Positions 35,435 through 47,823 of a DNA stretch of 64,000 nucleotides are shown here, piece by piece. The notes under the pieces are model-generated. The model did no database searches, was not told the DNA's origin, and saw only the letters and a program-made list of their open reading frames with translations. Origin of the DNA: Plecoglossus altivelis (taxonomy: Eukaryota; Chordata; Actinopteri; Osmeriformes; Plecoglossidae); the NCBI GenBank assembly GCA_036571765.1, contig BROE01000003.1:20406144-20470143 (forward strand), given 5' to 3'. The first letter of the stretch is position 1; every line of letters starts with the position of its first letter. Position numbers and translations under genes: made by a program.

Positions 35435-36235
35435 ATGGCTGCTATTGTAAGTAACTTATAGATATATATATATATATATACACATACTTGTTTATATTTA
35501 TTCCTGTCAGAAAATGTATCCCTGGCTTTACAGAGAGCAAGAGTGTCGGTCCAGTGGACGTGTACTTTACTAGTGATCTCTCTGATTGTGGAGTCACATA
35601 ACACCCAACAGGTGAGGTGCTGCGTTTTCCTTCTCATTGTCATGAAGGCTTTACCCAAGATGTAAGCTAGCAGGATAACTTGCTTCACTGCAGTTATTGC
35701 TTGTGTCTCCCAAACAGGTTAAACTAAATCCACACCACTGGGGGCCCCAGTCTATGATGTACCTAAAGGGAAAATGTATGCCTTAGATCCATCAATCCAT
35801 TTATCTGTCTGTTTCTTTTTCCATCTAGATTTCTGTAAAATCATATTTCTTAAATTCTCAATAACAAGTCCAGCAATAACCTAACAAGTATCGAATTTCA
35901 TTTATTTCAGATGGCAGAAGATATGTACCTGACGTTCAAGGCACCGTCAAATTAGGATTAAATGGCTGGTTTACAGCAATCAAAGGTGTGTCTTCATAGT
36001 CTGACTTGTACTAATAGAGTCTTGCCATGCTAAACCATATCGTACAACTATCAGTAAGCATAATTGACAGGTTTTACCGTTCATATGTGAAATGGCATTG
36101 AAACTGAGGGAGCCTGTTTTTGTTCATGGGTCGTATTTGCATTTTGTTCCAGGTTTCCAGAGGCTGAGATCAGTAGAGTTGAGAAAACCCCGGATGTTTC
36201 TGACAGGACCAGAAGCTGCACCTCTTGGTGAATAG
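35435..36235 (+). CDS. spx2: spexin-2 neuropeptide precursor
   Basis: Five small exons: 35435-35446, 35534-35611, 35718-35775, 35911-35985, 36153-36235; 306 nt, 101 residues plus TAG, all phases consistent. Residues 1-30 form a signal peptide (hydrophobic core CTLLVISLIV). The hormone core is HWGPQSMMYLKGKY followed by GRR, an amidation and dibasic processing site split between exons 3 and 4. Spexin peptides of the kisspeptin/galanin/spexin group act on galanin receptors 2/3. Spexin-1 has NWTPQAMLYLKG, whereas WGPQSMMYLKGKY is the spexin-2 form, which mammals lack. Here His replaces the usual Asn before Trp, and there is no dibasic site upstream of the peptide. The C-terminal remainder ends GPEAAPLGE. 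Poly(A) signal AATAAA at 36483-36488. Family assignment is from recognition of the core peptide. Confidence 0.85.
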
Positions 36236-36488
36236 ATGATTCAAATGGAGTTCATCTGAAACAGTTATTGTTAGAGAGAAACCAAGAGAGGGTGTTTATA
36301 GTTATTCCATATTTTTTCAGTTGACCTAAATCTATTTTTTGAACTGTAGTTCTTCCATTTCTCATCAGTTTTAAGTATTATTAAGCTTATATATATATAT
36401 CATAGGCTGTTTTGTTTAATCTTTGTTGTGTATAAAGACCGATCTTGCAATGTGTTGCAGCCTACATTCAGTGCTGAACAATGAATAA

Positions 36489-37158
36489 ACTATTGATTAA
36501 AACATTGCTACTGACTGCCTATAAGTGCGTGTTTACCATCTGGACAGATCAGTAGGCTAAACCTTATTTCAGTGTCAGTGTGCAAGATAACCTGAAACTT
36601 AGCACAATATCCATATGCTGGAGATAGTTAGCCTGTCTTCAGTGAACATATTATGATTCAGCAACAGAAGATCATATCGAGAGCAACCCTGACAAATATG
36701 CGAACAATGACAAATATATCTAGTCACTGTTCAGGTTCGGTTCGGCACTTTACTCACATGCCGTACTTAGTTTCATTTTCTATTATGTAATAGGCTATAA
36801 ACGATTTCGAGCGATTAGCTCAAATTTGGAGGCAGGTATCCTAAAATAACTACACTTTGAACTCTCTCTCACACCGTTTCCCAAAGTAGCTGACACATCC
36901 ACCCAGATATGGCAGGCGGGGTGAGTTGAGGACACTGTGTCGTGGTGCAATGTTGACAAGCTGGCCAATTACAGTTCGCAAGGCGGGGCGCCACTCCACT
37001 ATGATAGCTCACTTTTTTTATTTGCTTGACCTCATATTACATTTGGCAGGTAGACTGAAACCAACGGATACCCTTGAAGGACACACAACCAGTGCTCAAC
37101 CGGACGGAACACAGCAGATATATCACCTTGACCACTTTGGATTGAATTCTTAAGCATA
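36489..37158 (+). promoter_or_regulatory. upstream region of COX8
   Basis: Intergenic sequence between the spexin-2 poly(A) signal and the COX8 start codon. It probably contains the COX8 promoter and 5' UTR. No TATA box or other specific site is clear. Confidence 0.35.
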
Positions 37159-37973
37159 ATGTCTGCGTTTAACGGCTCAATGAATTTGCTGCGTGGCGCA
37201 GTAAGGACTCAGATCATCCCCAGAAGCAGTATTTCTACAAAGCCAGCAAAGCATCACATATCAGCCGGAGTAAGTCATTCGGCAGGTTGTGGCGCACTTT
37301 CCTAGAGTGCGGCGCGCGCGTAAAAGTTAGCGTTTTTTAAACTAATAGTCTTTGCTTTTATTCTTCCAATGTGCATTCTGATGATAATAATTATAAGTAG
37401 GTATCCCTCATTGATTAACGTTTGAGCAATGCCATCTAAAGCACACGCTGGATAGCCGTTATTCCGCCCAATTCCTTCATCAAGTGTTTAAAATTCCCTA
37501 AGATTCTTGCTTTTTTACGATTAGATTTACTTTAGCAATAGTGTAATCTTGAAATGAATGGATTTCCAGTCACTGATAACTATTAGTTATGCTTTCAGTC
37601 TCGTGAATATGCCCTTGTGACTTGGCTTGACAATTTGCCAAACATTCGACCTTGTTATGGTGGTACGAGCAACAACCAAATATAGTCAGGTTGTGCTCAA
37701 TGCTCTTTTTTAGCGAGCATTCTTTAAATTTGGCGAGGTTACTTGATTATCAATATGGACTATTGAAATGGCAACTCTCGACACTGTCTGAAATGGGAGA
37801 GATTTACAGTAGATGTAGAAATGCCTCAGTTTTGTCACTGATGTTCAATGTGCCATGTTATTCTGTTGTGGTTTCAACAGGAGCAAGGCTTTGCCCTGAC
37901 CACCATGTTCATAGCCATCCTGGGTCCATCCGGTTGGATTTTATCACACCTTGAAGAGTACAAGAAGCGTTAA
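37159..37973 (+). CDS. cox8: cytochrome c oxidase subunit 8, mitochondrial
   Basis: Two exons, 37159-37269 and 37881-37973, joined in phase 0: 67 residues plus TAA. Residues 1 to about 24 are a basic, Ser/Thr-rich mitochondrial presequence (LLRGAVRTQIIPRSSIST). The mature part follows, with the membrane helix FALTTMFIAILGPSGWILSH and the C-terminus LEEYKKR. Subunit 8 is a single-pass nuclear-encoded subunit of complex IV in the inner mitochondrial membrane. The length and the conserved GPSGWILSHLE stretch are as expected for the family. Whether it is the liver (8A) or heart (8B) type cannot be settled by eye. A poly(A) signal AATAAA lies at 38086-38091. Confidence 0.93.
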
Positions 37974-38434
37974 CAGAGAGCGAGGAAAGAAAAAGATAGG
38001 AGACCAAGATTTGAGACCACCTGTATCTCACTACTTCCTGTTTCCTGTACTGCAACACTAATTTTGATCAGTCTGCTGATTTCTAAATAAATGTATCAAT
38101 CAACAACTCCAGAACGATCTGTTTCTGTGTCCATCATAAACAAAGTCCCACATGTACTGTATTGTTTTGGGAACAAGAATAGTTACTGTAAGACATTTGT
38201 AAATTATATATGTTTGACACTGGAATCAAATGCTAACTGAATGGTCCCATTTCTGTACAGAAAACATATAATTCTTGAGGGGTCGAGTGTCTTCTTCAGA
38301 TGACACCTGAAATATCCTCTGATGTACAGTGAGCATCCCCTTATATGCCTGTTTCTCCCATCTACATTTGAACATCAACAACACCAGTGTCTGGACTGCC
38401 AGCAGTCTCTGATATGGATTAGCAACAACAGTAG

Positions 38435-38805
38435 ACCTCTAGCCTAGCAACGACAGTAGACCTCTAGCCTAGCAACGACAGTAGACCTCTATCTTAACAA
38501 CTTCTGTAGACCTCTAGCCTAGCAACGACAGTAGACCTCTAGCCTACCTCTAGCCTAGCAACGACAGTAGACCTCTATCTTAACAACTTCTGTAGACATC
38601 TAGCCTAGCAACGACAGTAGACCTCTAGCCTAACAACGATAGTAGACCTCTAGCCTAGCAACGACAGTAGACCTCTAGCCTAACGACTGTAGACCTCTAG
38701 CCTAGCAACGACAGTAGATCTCTAGCCTAACAACGGCAGTAGACCTCCAGCCTAACAACGGGAGTAGACCTCTAGCGTAACAACGACAGTAGACCTCCAG
38801 CCTAG
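38435..38805. repeat. about 25-bp minisatellite
   Basis: About 14 units of agacctctagcctagcaacg plus acagt, with ccag and atct variants and two units carrying an inserted ttaacaacttctgt. It is intergenic between COX8 and RIC8A. Confidence 0.9.
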
Positions 38806-40580
38806 TAACCTGGAGTGGGAAGCAAGTACCTACACAGGGTGTGATCGAAGGTCTGTCTTCACTACTGCCGACAAGGAATCTCTAGATTAACCATTACATC
38901 TCTATCTCGTTGTAGATTAACACAGATTTGAAAAACAGACTCTGATTATATGAATGAGAATCGGGTGGCATGCTCTCAACTATGCAAAGTGTCAGTTGTG
39001 TGAGAAAACAAATGCAGCTCTCAGATAGGCCTTCGTTGCCATAATATGATTCTTTCTCATGGTGTCTCCCTAACAAAACTAGACACTGTACCAGAACAGA
39101 AAACAGTAACTGTAACAGAAAAGGTCTGGAGGAGACACCTTGAAAGACTGTTTGAGTAGGTAAAGAAATGTGCTTTAAAAACAAACTCATGGCACATTTG
39201 AATAGCAGGTCAGTGTCATTTCCATTATAAGATGAGGTAACTTTTATTGTATTTAAAATATAATTTAATGACCTTTCTCATCTCTCTGTGACTGTGTATT
39301 TAGAATCTCTAGTGTCAGTATATCAGTAAAGAGCTCCTGTCACAGTGGTTCATCTCCTTTCTGTTTGCTGTACATTTCCTGTCTTCATACCATCACACAA
39401 AATAGTATAACAATAATACCAAATAAAGTGTATGTGGATCAATCAGACACAGATCATTTTAAAACTGAGATGTTATGGCAGGGATTTCTCATACGATACT
39501 GGCCCCGGGATGCCATGAGAGAAACTATTTAGTTTGTCACCAGTAAACTATAGACATGATAAGATCTGGTTGACTAACAAATATTACTCACAAGCACCCA
39601 CTTTTCTGACATGGAAATCCCTTGTTTATTCTCTGTTGTGTGAATCTTCCATTGAATACGAAGTTGTATACTGTTACAACTGTATGTTCTGAAGGATACT
39701 TTAATTAAACGTTCAGATACACTTAATCCTGCTGTATAACTATACAGAAACAACAAAAAACACAGCAAAGGCGAAATTACTTTGAAACAAATTTACTGAA
39801 CCTCACATTAGAGCAAATATATACACAATATAAATTATATGGCATACCACATTACAATCATCATTCTTACTATCTAAAATAGAGGATATCTTTTCATCCA
39901 GTAGGACAGGTAGGGTTCACATGGGAACAACCTCAGTATCAGAATAATGTATTTTTCCATCATTGCAACTTTGAAGAGATTTCACGTCTTAATCACATTT
40001 GCAGTGAACCCATCAAGATACTGTTATAGACCACATACAGTATATTGCTGTGGATTATTTTTGAAACTCGCACCTGTATTTAGGATCACAATGAAATAAT
40101 GTAACAAAATATTATTGTTTGAGTGCCTTCCAGAAGCATAAATAGTGTAGACCTGACATGTACTACAGAAAATAAGAACTTGTATAGAAAGATAGGGCTA
40201 AACTTAACAAGACGTTTCCCGTGTTACAAAGCAGCTGCTCTGATTCTCATAGTAAGTCTCTTCCTGGTTGTTGTGTCAGAATGATAGAACCTGTTAGAAT
40301 AATGTATTTCAATCTGTTCCCAAATGTGACACTAGGCAATAAACAAAGCAATAGTGCTCGTAGTGTTAGAACTGACAGGTGAGTGTCTTCTTCTGTCATC
40401 ACATTCTGATCAAACGCTGTTAGACTGAAAAACACACATTACCAGTTTGAATCTGTAAAACTGTGGATCTGAGCTACATCAAGCTACTCCCACCGCAGCT
40501 AGCCACACCCCCGCACCTAGCCACACCCCCGCACCAAGCCCCACCAAGCTGTGCCAGGCCACACCCACAGCACTGGGAGC
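38806..40580. other. convergent 3' flanks of COX8 and RIC8A
   Basis: No gene is supported. AT-rich sequence; on the minus strand it follows the RIC8A stop codon and probably includes the RIC8A 3' UTR. A short CCACACCCC repeat at 40493-40565 lies right after the RIC8A stop. Confidence 0.4.
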
Positions 40581-43500
40581 TTACTCCAGATCATCCTCGC
40601 TGTCAGAGGCATGTGGCTGGTTGGGGGCAACCTGCTGGGCCAACCTCTTCAGATCAGACACGTTCATCTCCCTCATCGTCCCGTCACTTCCCAGCTGCAT
40701 CGGCTGGATCACATGGTTCCTGGACAGACAGACGGACAGGATGGCAAAAAGGAAAGGCTGAGGTCAATCTGTCCACAAGCAGACTTTTCCTAACATGCTT
40801 GTGTTTAGATCAGTGTGATGTGGAGAAGGGGGATGGCTACGAGACATTCAAGTTAAATGTACATTAAAGTTCATTTGATGTCTACAGGGTTTATACAGTT
40901 GAATGATGAAAATGCAGAAGGGGCATTTGTAATAGTTTATAAAGGCATCAAAACTTAGCGTCCAAGTCACAATCCCACTGCTGAGGTGGACATCTGGTGG
41001 ACATTTATGGAAATACAGACGCTGCTGCATAAGTGACACTGTTCAGCCTTCAGAGCTTAGTGTGAATACATGATTACCTGGAGAGCTTATCAAACATGTT
41101 AACCAGCTTCATGGCCTCTATCTCTTTCTGCTCCTCCGTCATCCCCTCCATGGGATTAGGCTGCTCATCCTCAACGATACCCGTCACTGGGTTGATGCTG
41201 TACAGGATACAGAACAAAACACACATGTACAAATGTTGTATGGAGCAAAGAGAAGTTGTGTTGAAGTAGGGGGAGTTGTGTTGAAGTAGGGGGAGTTGTG
41301 TTGAAGTACTGGGAGTTGTGTGGAGGAAGGGGGAGTTGTGTTGAAGAAGGGGGAGTTGTGTTGAAGTAGGGGGAGTTGTGTTGAAGTAGGGGAAGTTGTG
41401 TTGAAGTAGGGGGAGTTTGGACTCACTGGCTCTTGGCTTCCCTATACTCCTCCGTCTCACTGTCCTCGTCCTCTGAGTATGTTCCAGAGTCGCTCCCTCC
41501 ACGCATGAGACCTCGGGCAGCAAGAAGACCTGCTGCGTTACCATAACCCGTATATTTGATGAACCTGGAAACTACAGTGAGGAAGAGGAGAGATGTTTAA
41601 CAGGAATGGTGTTTTGATGAATGTAGAGAATCTTGCATGTCCACATAATTTCAATCAGAAACTAAGAATACAATTAATGATTTACGTATACATTAAAACA
41701 ATATAACTGAATAGACCCTAATTGCCATTAGCAGCGATGTCTGTCTTACCGCTTTCTTTACACAGAACAAACAGGAACTCAGAGGAGCAGTTTTTCACAT
41801 CCGTATCGATGTGTGTCATTAAGCGGACCAGCTTGTTACGAAGAGTGTTTCCCACCTCCGGCTTGTTCTTCACATCTCGCAGTGGTGGAAGCACCTACAC
41901 ACACACACACATGCAGACCCACCAACGGACATACATTTATTTAAACAATTTGCTCGGTCAATTGTAAAAGGAAATGTCCCAAAGCAGTCACCAACCTTCA
42001 TCCTGAGGAACTTGCGGGTCTCTCTGTGGACGCGGGAACTCTCAGTGAGCAGATTCAGGGATGGAAGGAGTGTCTCCTTTAACTTGTTTCCCTGGAAACA
42101 AACACACACAAAAAGTTCTACTCTTGATTGTTTTGTCATCTATCTCTACAGCCAATCCATAGTATCCGTAACTATGTACTGCACATGTTGGTGAACGTAT
42201 CATCTGACCACAGGTCATTGTTATCTTATTTAAACAGGAGAATGCTACTTAAGAACATTCACTATGTTCTCAGTGAAGATGTATGGGATAGGGTAAGGGC
42301 TAGGCTAACCCTCCCCCTATCTCAGTGAAGATGTATGGGATAGGGTAAGGGCTAGGCTAACCCTCCCCCTATCTCAGTGAAGATGTATGGGATAGGGTAA
42401 GGGCTAGGCTAACCCTCCCCCTATCTCAGTGAAGATGTGTGGGATAGGGTAAGGGCTAGGCTAACCCTCCCCCTATCTCAGTGAAGATGTATGGGATAGG
42501 GTAAGGGCTAGGCTAACCCTCCCCCTATCTCAGTGAAGATGTATGGGATAGGGTAAGGGCTAGGCTAACCCTCCCCCTATCTCAGTGAAGATGTGTGGGA
42601 TAGGTTAAGGGCTAGGCTAACCCTCCCCCTATCTCAGTGAAGATGTGTGGGATAGGTTAAGGGCTAGGCTAACCCTCCCCCTATCTCAGTGAAGATGTGT
42701 GGGTATGTAAAGTAAAAACCAATTCAAACATCTAACAGAGAAGTAGAAGTAGGCTAGCCACAATTCAAGTTCAAGTTCAAGTTCAAGTTGGGCTTTATTG
42801 TCATTCCGCTACATGCGGGTGCATACAGTGGAACGAAATGTTNNNNNNNNNNNNNNNNNNNNNNNNNNNNNNNNNNNNNNNNNNNNNNNNNNNNNNNNNN
42901 NNNNNNNNNNNNNNNNNNGGAAGTTGGCAGGAAGTTACCCTATCTAGCCTCTTCTCCATGAACTCCAAGAGCATGTTGACAGCATCCATGTTAAGTCCCA
43001 TGTGCTCGATGGATCCCTGCTGAACCTTGGGTGCCAAAAGGACGTCCAAACAGGGCAGCGGCAGATTACCCAGCAGGTTCACTGCATGGCTGGATAAAAC
43101 ACACACGCAATGAGTGCACACATGCACACACAGACACACACGGTGTGAGAATACGTGCGTGTGATGTCACCTATGGAACTCCTCAGTACGATCCTCCTCG
43201 TCTGCAGTGCTCAGGAGGCAGTGTCTGAGTATGGCTCCAAGGTGTCTGTAGGTTGCTGCCTCTTCCTGAAGATCACAAAGTTAAACACACCCACCACAGG
43301 TTCTTATCCAGAGTACTGTTCCTTTACACTGCTCCCAACAACATAGAGAACTATCAAATGGAGATGTCTATTGTGTGTGTGTGTGTCTGTGTGTGCACAG
43401 GTAAATATCAAATGGCTCTTTTCTTGTAGCCTTGTTTGGTCCATTTAGACAGAGTGAGGTGGGTTAGGGTTAACCCTAACCGGGAGGTGGTTGATGCCCT

Positions 43501-46500
43501 TGAGCAAGGTACATCAGTAATATGTCATGCTATCTGATGCTGTGCTTTTTATGTCTTAATATAGCCCGTAACAACACAACATAAAGGTTGACTGTAGCAG
43601 TTACACAATATTAAAAGCACAATATAAAATCTTTACTTTAAATATTTAATAGAATGACTGGTTAGATTAAAAAATACAATAAAATAACACATCCTCACCT
43701 CATCCACTGTGCGGCGCGAGCAGTCAAAGGTGATGTTGAAGAGGATCTTCAGGATCTCCATGGCCCGTTCAATCTGTTCACGGCTTAGCGGCGGCAGCTC
43801 TTTAGCGTGCTCCTCCATGCCCTCCCTGGCTACTTCAAGGGTGTCAGGCCAGCACAGGCCCAGCGTGGCATCCAGCGCGTTTCCCAGGAGGCTGATCCCA
43901 TGCAAGTCGTGGGCCAGCTGGCTCCGAACATCAACACGCAGCGCGGTCAGGAGGAAAGTGAGGCGCAGGTCAAAAAATCGCACCTGGTGGTTCCACTGGT
44001 TGTCGTGGCACTGCTTAAGGCGCTCTGCGATGCCGGTCATCAAGTCCAATTCCTGTCCGAGCTCCTGGGCGGTGGGGCTGTGTAATATGAGGTTGCAGAT
44101 GCACTTCAGTGCCTCCACAATCACCTCCAAATCCAGGTTCTCCAGGGCGCTGCCTGGAACAGCCTCCCCTGGAATGATTCCTGCGTGGTGGCTGAGGACT
44201 GCGAGGGAACGGCGTGTGACAAAGGGAGACAGGTTGTTCTTGTCACGGGACAGGATGCGGATGGTCTCCAGGCAGGCCAGTTGGCAGGAAGGCTGAAGAC
44301 CTCGCTCCAGGAAACCCATCACCAGCTCTCCAAGACGCTAGGGGTGCCAGAGACACAGTGCATGATTAATTGGTCTAACACCTTGCCCTACACCGGTACT
44401 ATTCCATTTTGGTCGATAAACAACTTATGTTCAAAATCTTAAATCTCGCTGACAGACTGACCAACCACAATTAGTCTTAATGTCCATTTTCAGCCCTCGG
44501 TTAGTCCTCATGAAAACAACAAGTTCTCTCTCATCACACCAATCCAAAGTTAATTTTATGTAACAATAACTTGCTATAGAAATAAACTTTGTATTAAGTT
44601 TCTCTAAACTACATCTACCATCTCTAGAATTATACCTGTTGTAACTTCCCATCCTAACACCCAGGCATGCAAGAGACAGACACATGACAAAGATGGTTAA
44701 AGGTGAGTTGATGTTTCAGCACTTAGGGTTAGGGTTAACCCTAACCCTAACTGTATAACAAACCTAATGTATATTATATAAGTATATATTATATTTGCAA
44801 GCAGAAAAAGGAAACTATATATAGACAGTACATAGTAGCATTTTAATAAAGTACCTCTCTTTCCGCCTCCTGCCCTGTGTTGAATTGGAAGCATTGACCC
44901 TTCTGCCAGCAGAAGAGACACAAAAAGGAATCAATAACACATCAGAACAGCTCATGTGACCATGATCATGTGATCATGTGATCATGTGACCTGGCATTAG
45001 AACATGGTGCTGTGCTGAGCCTGAAAATAAGGAGAAAGGCTCAACTCCTTGGCTGAAGAAAAGGAAAGATGTTGATCTTTGTCATTTGAATTGTTGTATT
45101 TGTATGACCAAATATGCCTAGCAGAATATTGCTTTAAAATATTATATTGAGTGAACAACTGCTCAAACAAGAGAGAAAACATTTTTGTATCAATGATGTA
45201 TGATTCCACTCTGCTCTGCCCCTCTACCTCCACTCTGCTCTATCCCTCTACCTTCACTCTGCTCTGTCCCTCTACCCCACTCTGCTCTGTCCCTCTACCT
45301 CCACTCTGCTCTGTCCCTCTACCCCACTCTGCTGTCCCTCTACCTCCACTCTGCTCCTCTACCTCCACTCTGCTCTGTCCCTCTACCTCCACTCTGCTCT
45401 GTCCCTCTACCTCCACTCTGCTCTGTCCCTCTACCCCACTCTGCTCTGCTCCTCTACCTCCACTCTGCTCTGTCCCTCTACCTTCACTCTGCTCTGTCCC
45501 TCTACCCCACTCTGCTCTATCTCTCTACCTCCACTCTGCTCTATCCCTCTACCTCCACTCTGCTCTGTCCCTCTACCTTCACTCTGCTCTGTCCCTCTAC
45601 CCCACTCTGCTCTGCCCCTCTACCTCCACTCTGCTCTGTCCCTCTACCTCCACTCTGCTCTGTCCCTCTACCCCACTCTGCTCTGCTCCTCTACCTCCAC
45701 TCTGCTCTGTCCCTCTACCTCCACTCTGCTCTGTCCCTCTGCCCCACTCTGCTCTGTCCCTCTACCCCACTCTGCTGTCCCTCTACCCCACTCTGCTGCC
45801 CCTCTACCTTCACTCTGCTCTGTCCCTCTACCCCACTCTGCTCTGTCCCTCTACCTTCACTCTGCTCTGTCCCTCTACCCCACTCTGCTGTCCCTCTACC
45901 TTCACTCTGCTCTGTCCCTCTACCCCACTCTGCTGCCCCTCTACCTTCACTCTGCTCTGTCCCTCTGCCTCCACTCTGCTCTGTCCCTCTACCTCCACTC
46001 TGCTCTGCTCCTCTACCTCCACTCTGCTGTCTAACCATGAAAGCGAAGCCATCTATTTTTGCCCAAGTAGAAGTCATCTTTCTGTCTTCATTTCTCTGGT
46101 CAATCTAGAAGCTTAGGTGAGCAATTGTTTTTCTGAAAGTACCATACACTTCCAAAGTGTGCCACGTGCCTCGCATTAAGCTCATGTAGCAAAAGATCAG
46201 ATGGAAGCCGGGTTGATGAGCAGGATTTGACAGGCCTGCTATTTGTGTCTTAACAAGGCCTAATCCTACTGTGTGGAAACCAGCTCTGAAGAGGGCTCTG
46301 TGTTGGTGACCTGCACCTGTGAGATAACGCGCGGGTAAAAATATATTCAGAATTTCTTACTAAGCTTCTAATTTAATTGATTAAGTCTGACTGGATGGTT
46401 CCAGGTGGCGAGTTAATACACTTGCAGATGAGACAGGAGAACATCAATTTAGTTTATCAAAGAATATCTATTTTCACAATCCAATATTCTGTTGGTTAAG

Positions 46501-47823
46501 GTTACTGTCAGGCTCCAGATCTCACTTGTTTTGTTACGAATTATGTCACTGCTGACTTGTAATGCCACTGGTAATACACACATATACACAATAATATACA
46601 ATACACAATACAGTAACCCTAACCCTGTACACAGGCAATGATACTAAATAATAACAAACCACAACACCATGAATGTTACATTTGAAGACAGATTAGTGAA
46701 GATTGTTGACAGTAGATGATCACCTAAGATGTGTAACATGGACAAATTACTTCAGGGCTAGTTCACTCAATAGGAGTGTGTTTGTGTGAATAAAAATCAA
46801 AACACAGATGCTAACAGTTCCTCTGTGAGCCACTTCGGGTTTTAAAAGAAACAGACTATAGCTGTCGGCTGTGTACAATACCATACAAAAGGGAAGGAAT
46901 GAATTCAATGTTGATAATACGCATAACACTTAAGACATACAGAGACAGATATGGAGTAGGCGAATATGATAACACAATTAAAGCCATAAACAGTTAGATA
47001 ACATATCAAATCTTGATTCCAACATGTGATGCAGCGTTCACATACTGGAGATGTAGTACACAAAGGCAATTCAAACTCTTAAACTTTTCCATTAATTTGA
47101 GTACAGAAGGGTATTCTAAACTGTCCACGAGGAACCGTTTCTGAGTGAGTGACGTTAAAATAAAATGGCTTCAGGTACAAGAAAGAGTTCAGGTTGTTGA
47201 TTGGATATTGGGAATATGTCGCCGATTTTGCTGCCGATATCAAACAGACCTACATCCTTAAATTGTGAATTCTATTTCTAAAAACATTAAATTATAGGCC
47301 TAATATTAAACTAACTGTGCCTGACGGTGCGTGCGCCTAAAATGACAACCCACATTTTTCCCCAACAGATTTGTTGCTTTTGAGAAATGCTGGGCTCTGA
47401 CCCCAAAAGCCAGTCCGTCCCGCCCCCCATGTCCTACACTAATGTCACACTTCTCAGGTGTACGCACATGAGGTACAGGCTAGGACATCTTAACTACTGT
47501 CATTTGATGACCGTTATTTTTTGTGCCATCTCGCTAAAGCTAACAGACACTTTTCAGAACACTAAAATATGTTGTTTTAAAAAGACATAATGGCTCGTTT
47601 GGGTTGCAATTAACAACAAAATGGCATGATTGATGACGGGAAAGAGATCATCTTCTAATCAATATAACAAGTGCAATTATCAAAGAAGTGTAAAAAGTCG
47701 TAGGTTTTATACTTGATAATGGTGGTCAGATTTGTTTACCTCTTTATTATACGTCTGTAGTGCCATCAATGCGGCATTTTGGTCCCCTGTTTCCATGTTT
47801 TCTATGATAGCATTTAAATCCAT
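40581..47823 (-). CDS. ric8a: RIC8A (synembryn-A), G-alpha chaperone and exchange factor
   Basis: Minus-strand exons: 47823-47740, 44902-44855, 44337-43699, 43265-43171, 43089-42939, 42091-41996, 41894-41750, 41571-41427, 41197-41078, 40719-40581. All phases agree: 1662 nt, 553 residues plus TAA. It starts MDLNAIIENMETGDQN. Conserved armadillo-fold segments include RFFDLRLTFLLTALRVDVR, RAMEILKILFNITFD, HAVNLLGNLP, VLPPLRDVKNKPEVGNTLRN, RFIKYTGYGNAAGLLAARG, the acidic SEDEDSETEEY and PNPMEGMTEEQKE. Ric-8A folds and activates G-alpha i/q/12 subunits in the cytosol. HAVNLLGNLP and the INPVTG stretch fit RIC8A better than RIC8B. Exon 8 uses the acceptor at 41571, giving ESVSRFIKY. Introns hold 20-, 24- and 52-bp repeats, and one has an N gap. 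Confidence 0.95.
41250..41416. repeat. 20-bp minisatellite in RIC8A intron 8
   Basis: Eight to nine units of gggggagttgtgttgaagta. On the minus strand the array starts about ten bases after the donor of the exon ending at 41427. Confidence 0.92.
42262..42705. repeat. 52-bp minisatellite in RIC8A intron 5
   Basis: Eight highly similar units of ctcagtgaagatgtatggga plus tagggtaagggctaggctaaccctccccctat (written here in two pieces of one unit). The main variants are tatggg/tgtggg and gggtaa/ggttaa. High identity between units suggests recent expansion. Confidence 0.92.
42762..42918. mobile_element. interspersed fish repeat cut by an assembly gap
   Basis: A caagtt/ttcaag tandem leader is followed by ggctttattgtcattccgct and acatgcgggtgcatacagtggaacgaaatg. 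This sequence type is widely dispersed in teleost genomes. It runs into 76 N (42843-42918), 20 bp before RIC8A exon 5's donor, so the remainder of the element is missing. Confidence 0.5.
43459..43482. repeat. inverted telomere-type motif
   Basis: gggttagggttaaccctaac is a head-to-head palindrome of the telomere hexamer in a RIC8A intron. A second, longer copy lies at 44725-44752. Confidence 0.8.
44725..44752. repeat. inverted telomere-type motif, second copy
   Basis: Two TTAGGG units on one side and two CCCTAA units on the other meet at TTAA. Intronic in RIC8A, about 1.27 kb from the first copy. Confidence 0.8.
45208..46030. repeat. about 24-bp minisatellite in RIC8A intron 1
   Basis: About 35 units of ctctgtccctctacctccac plus tctg, with shorter (accccactctg) and ccttcac variants in a patchy higher-order pattern. 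The pyrimidine/purine strand bias is strong. The 300-codon open frames in it on both strands are artefacts of the unit length. Confidence 0.93.

Noticed and set aside
45151..46116. 302-321-codon Leu/Cys/Pro/Ser frames
   Set aside because: 24-bp repeat in RIC8A intron 1; open in several frames on both strands.
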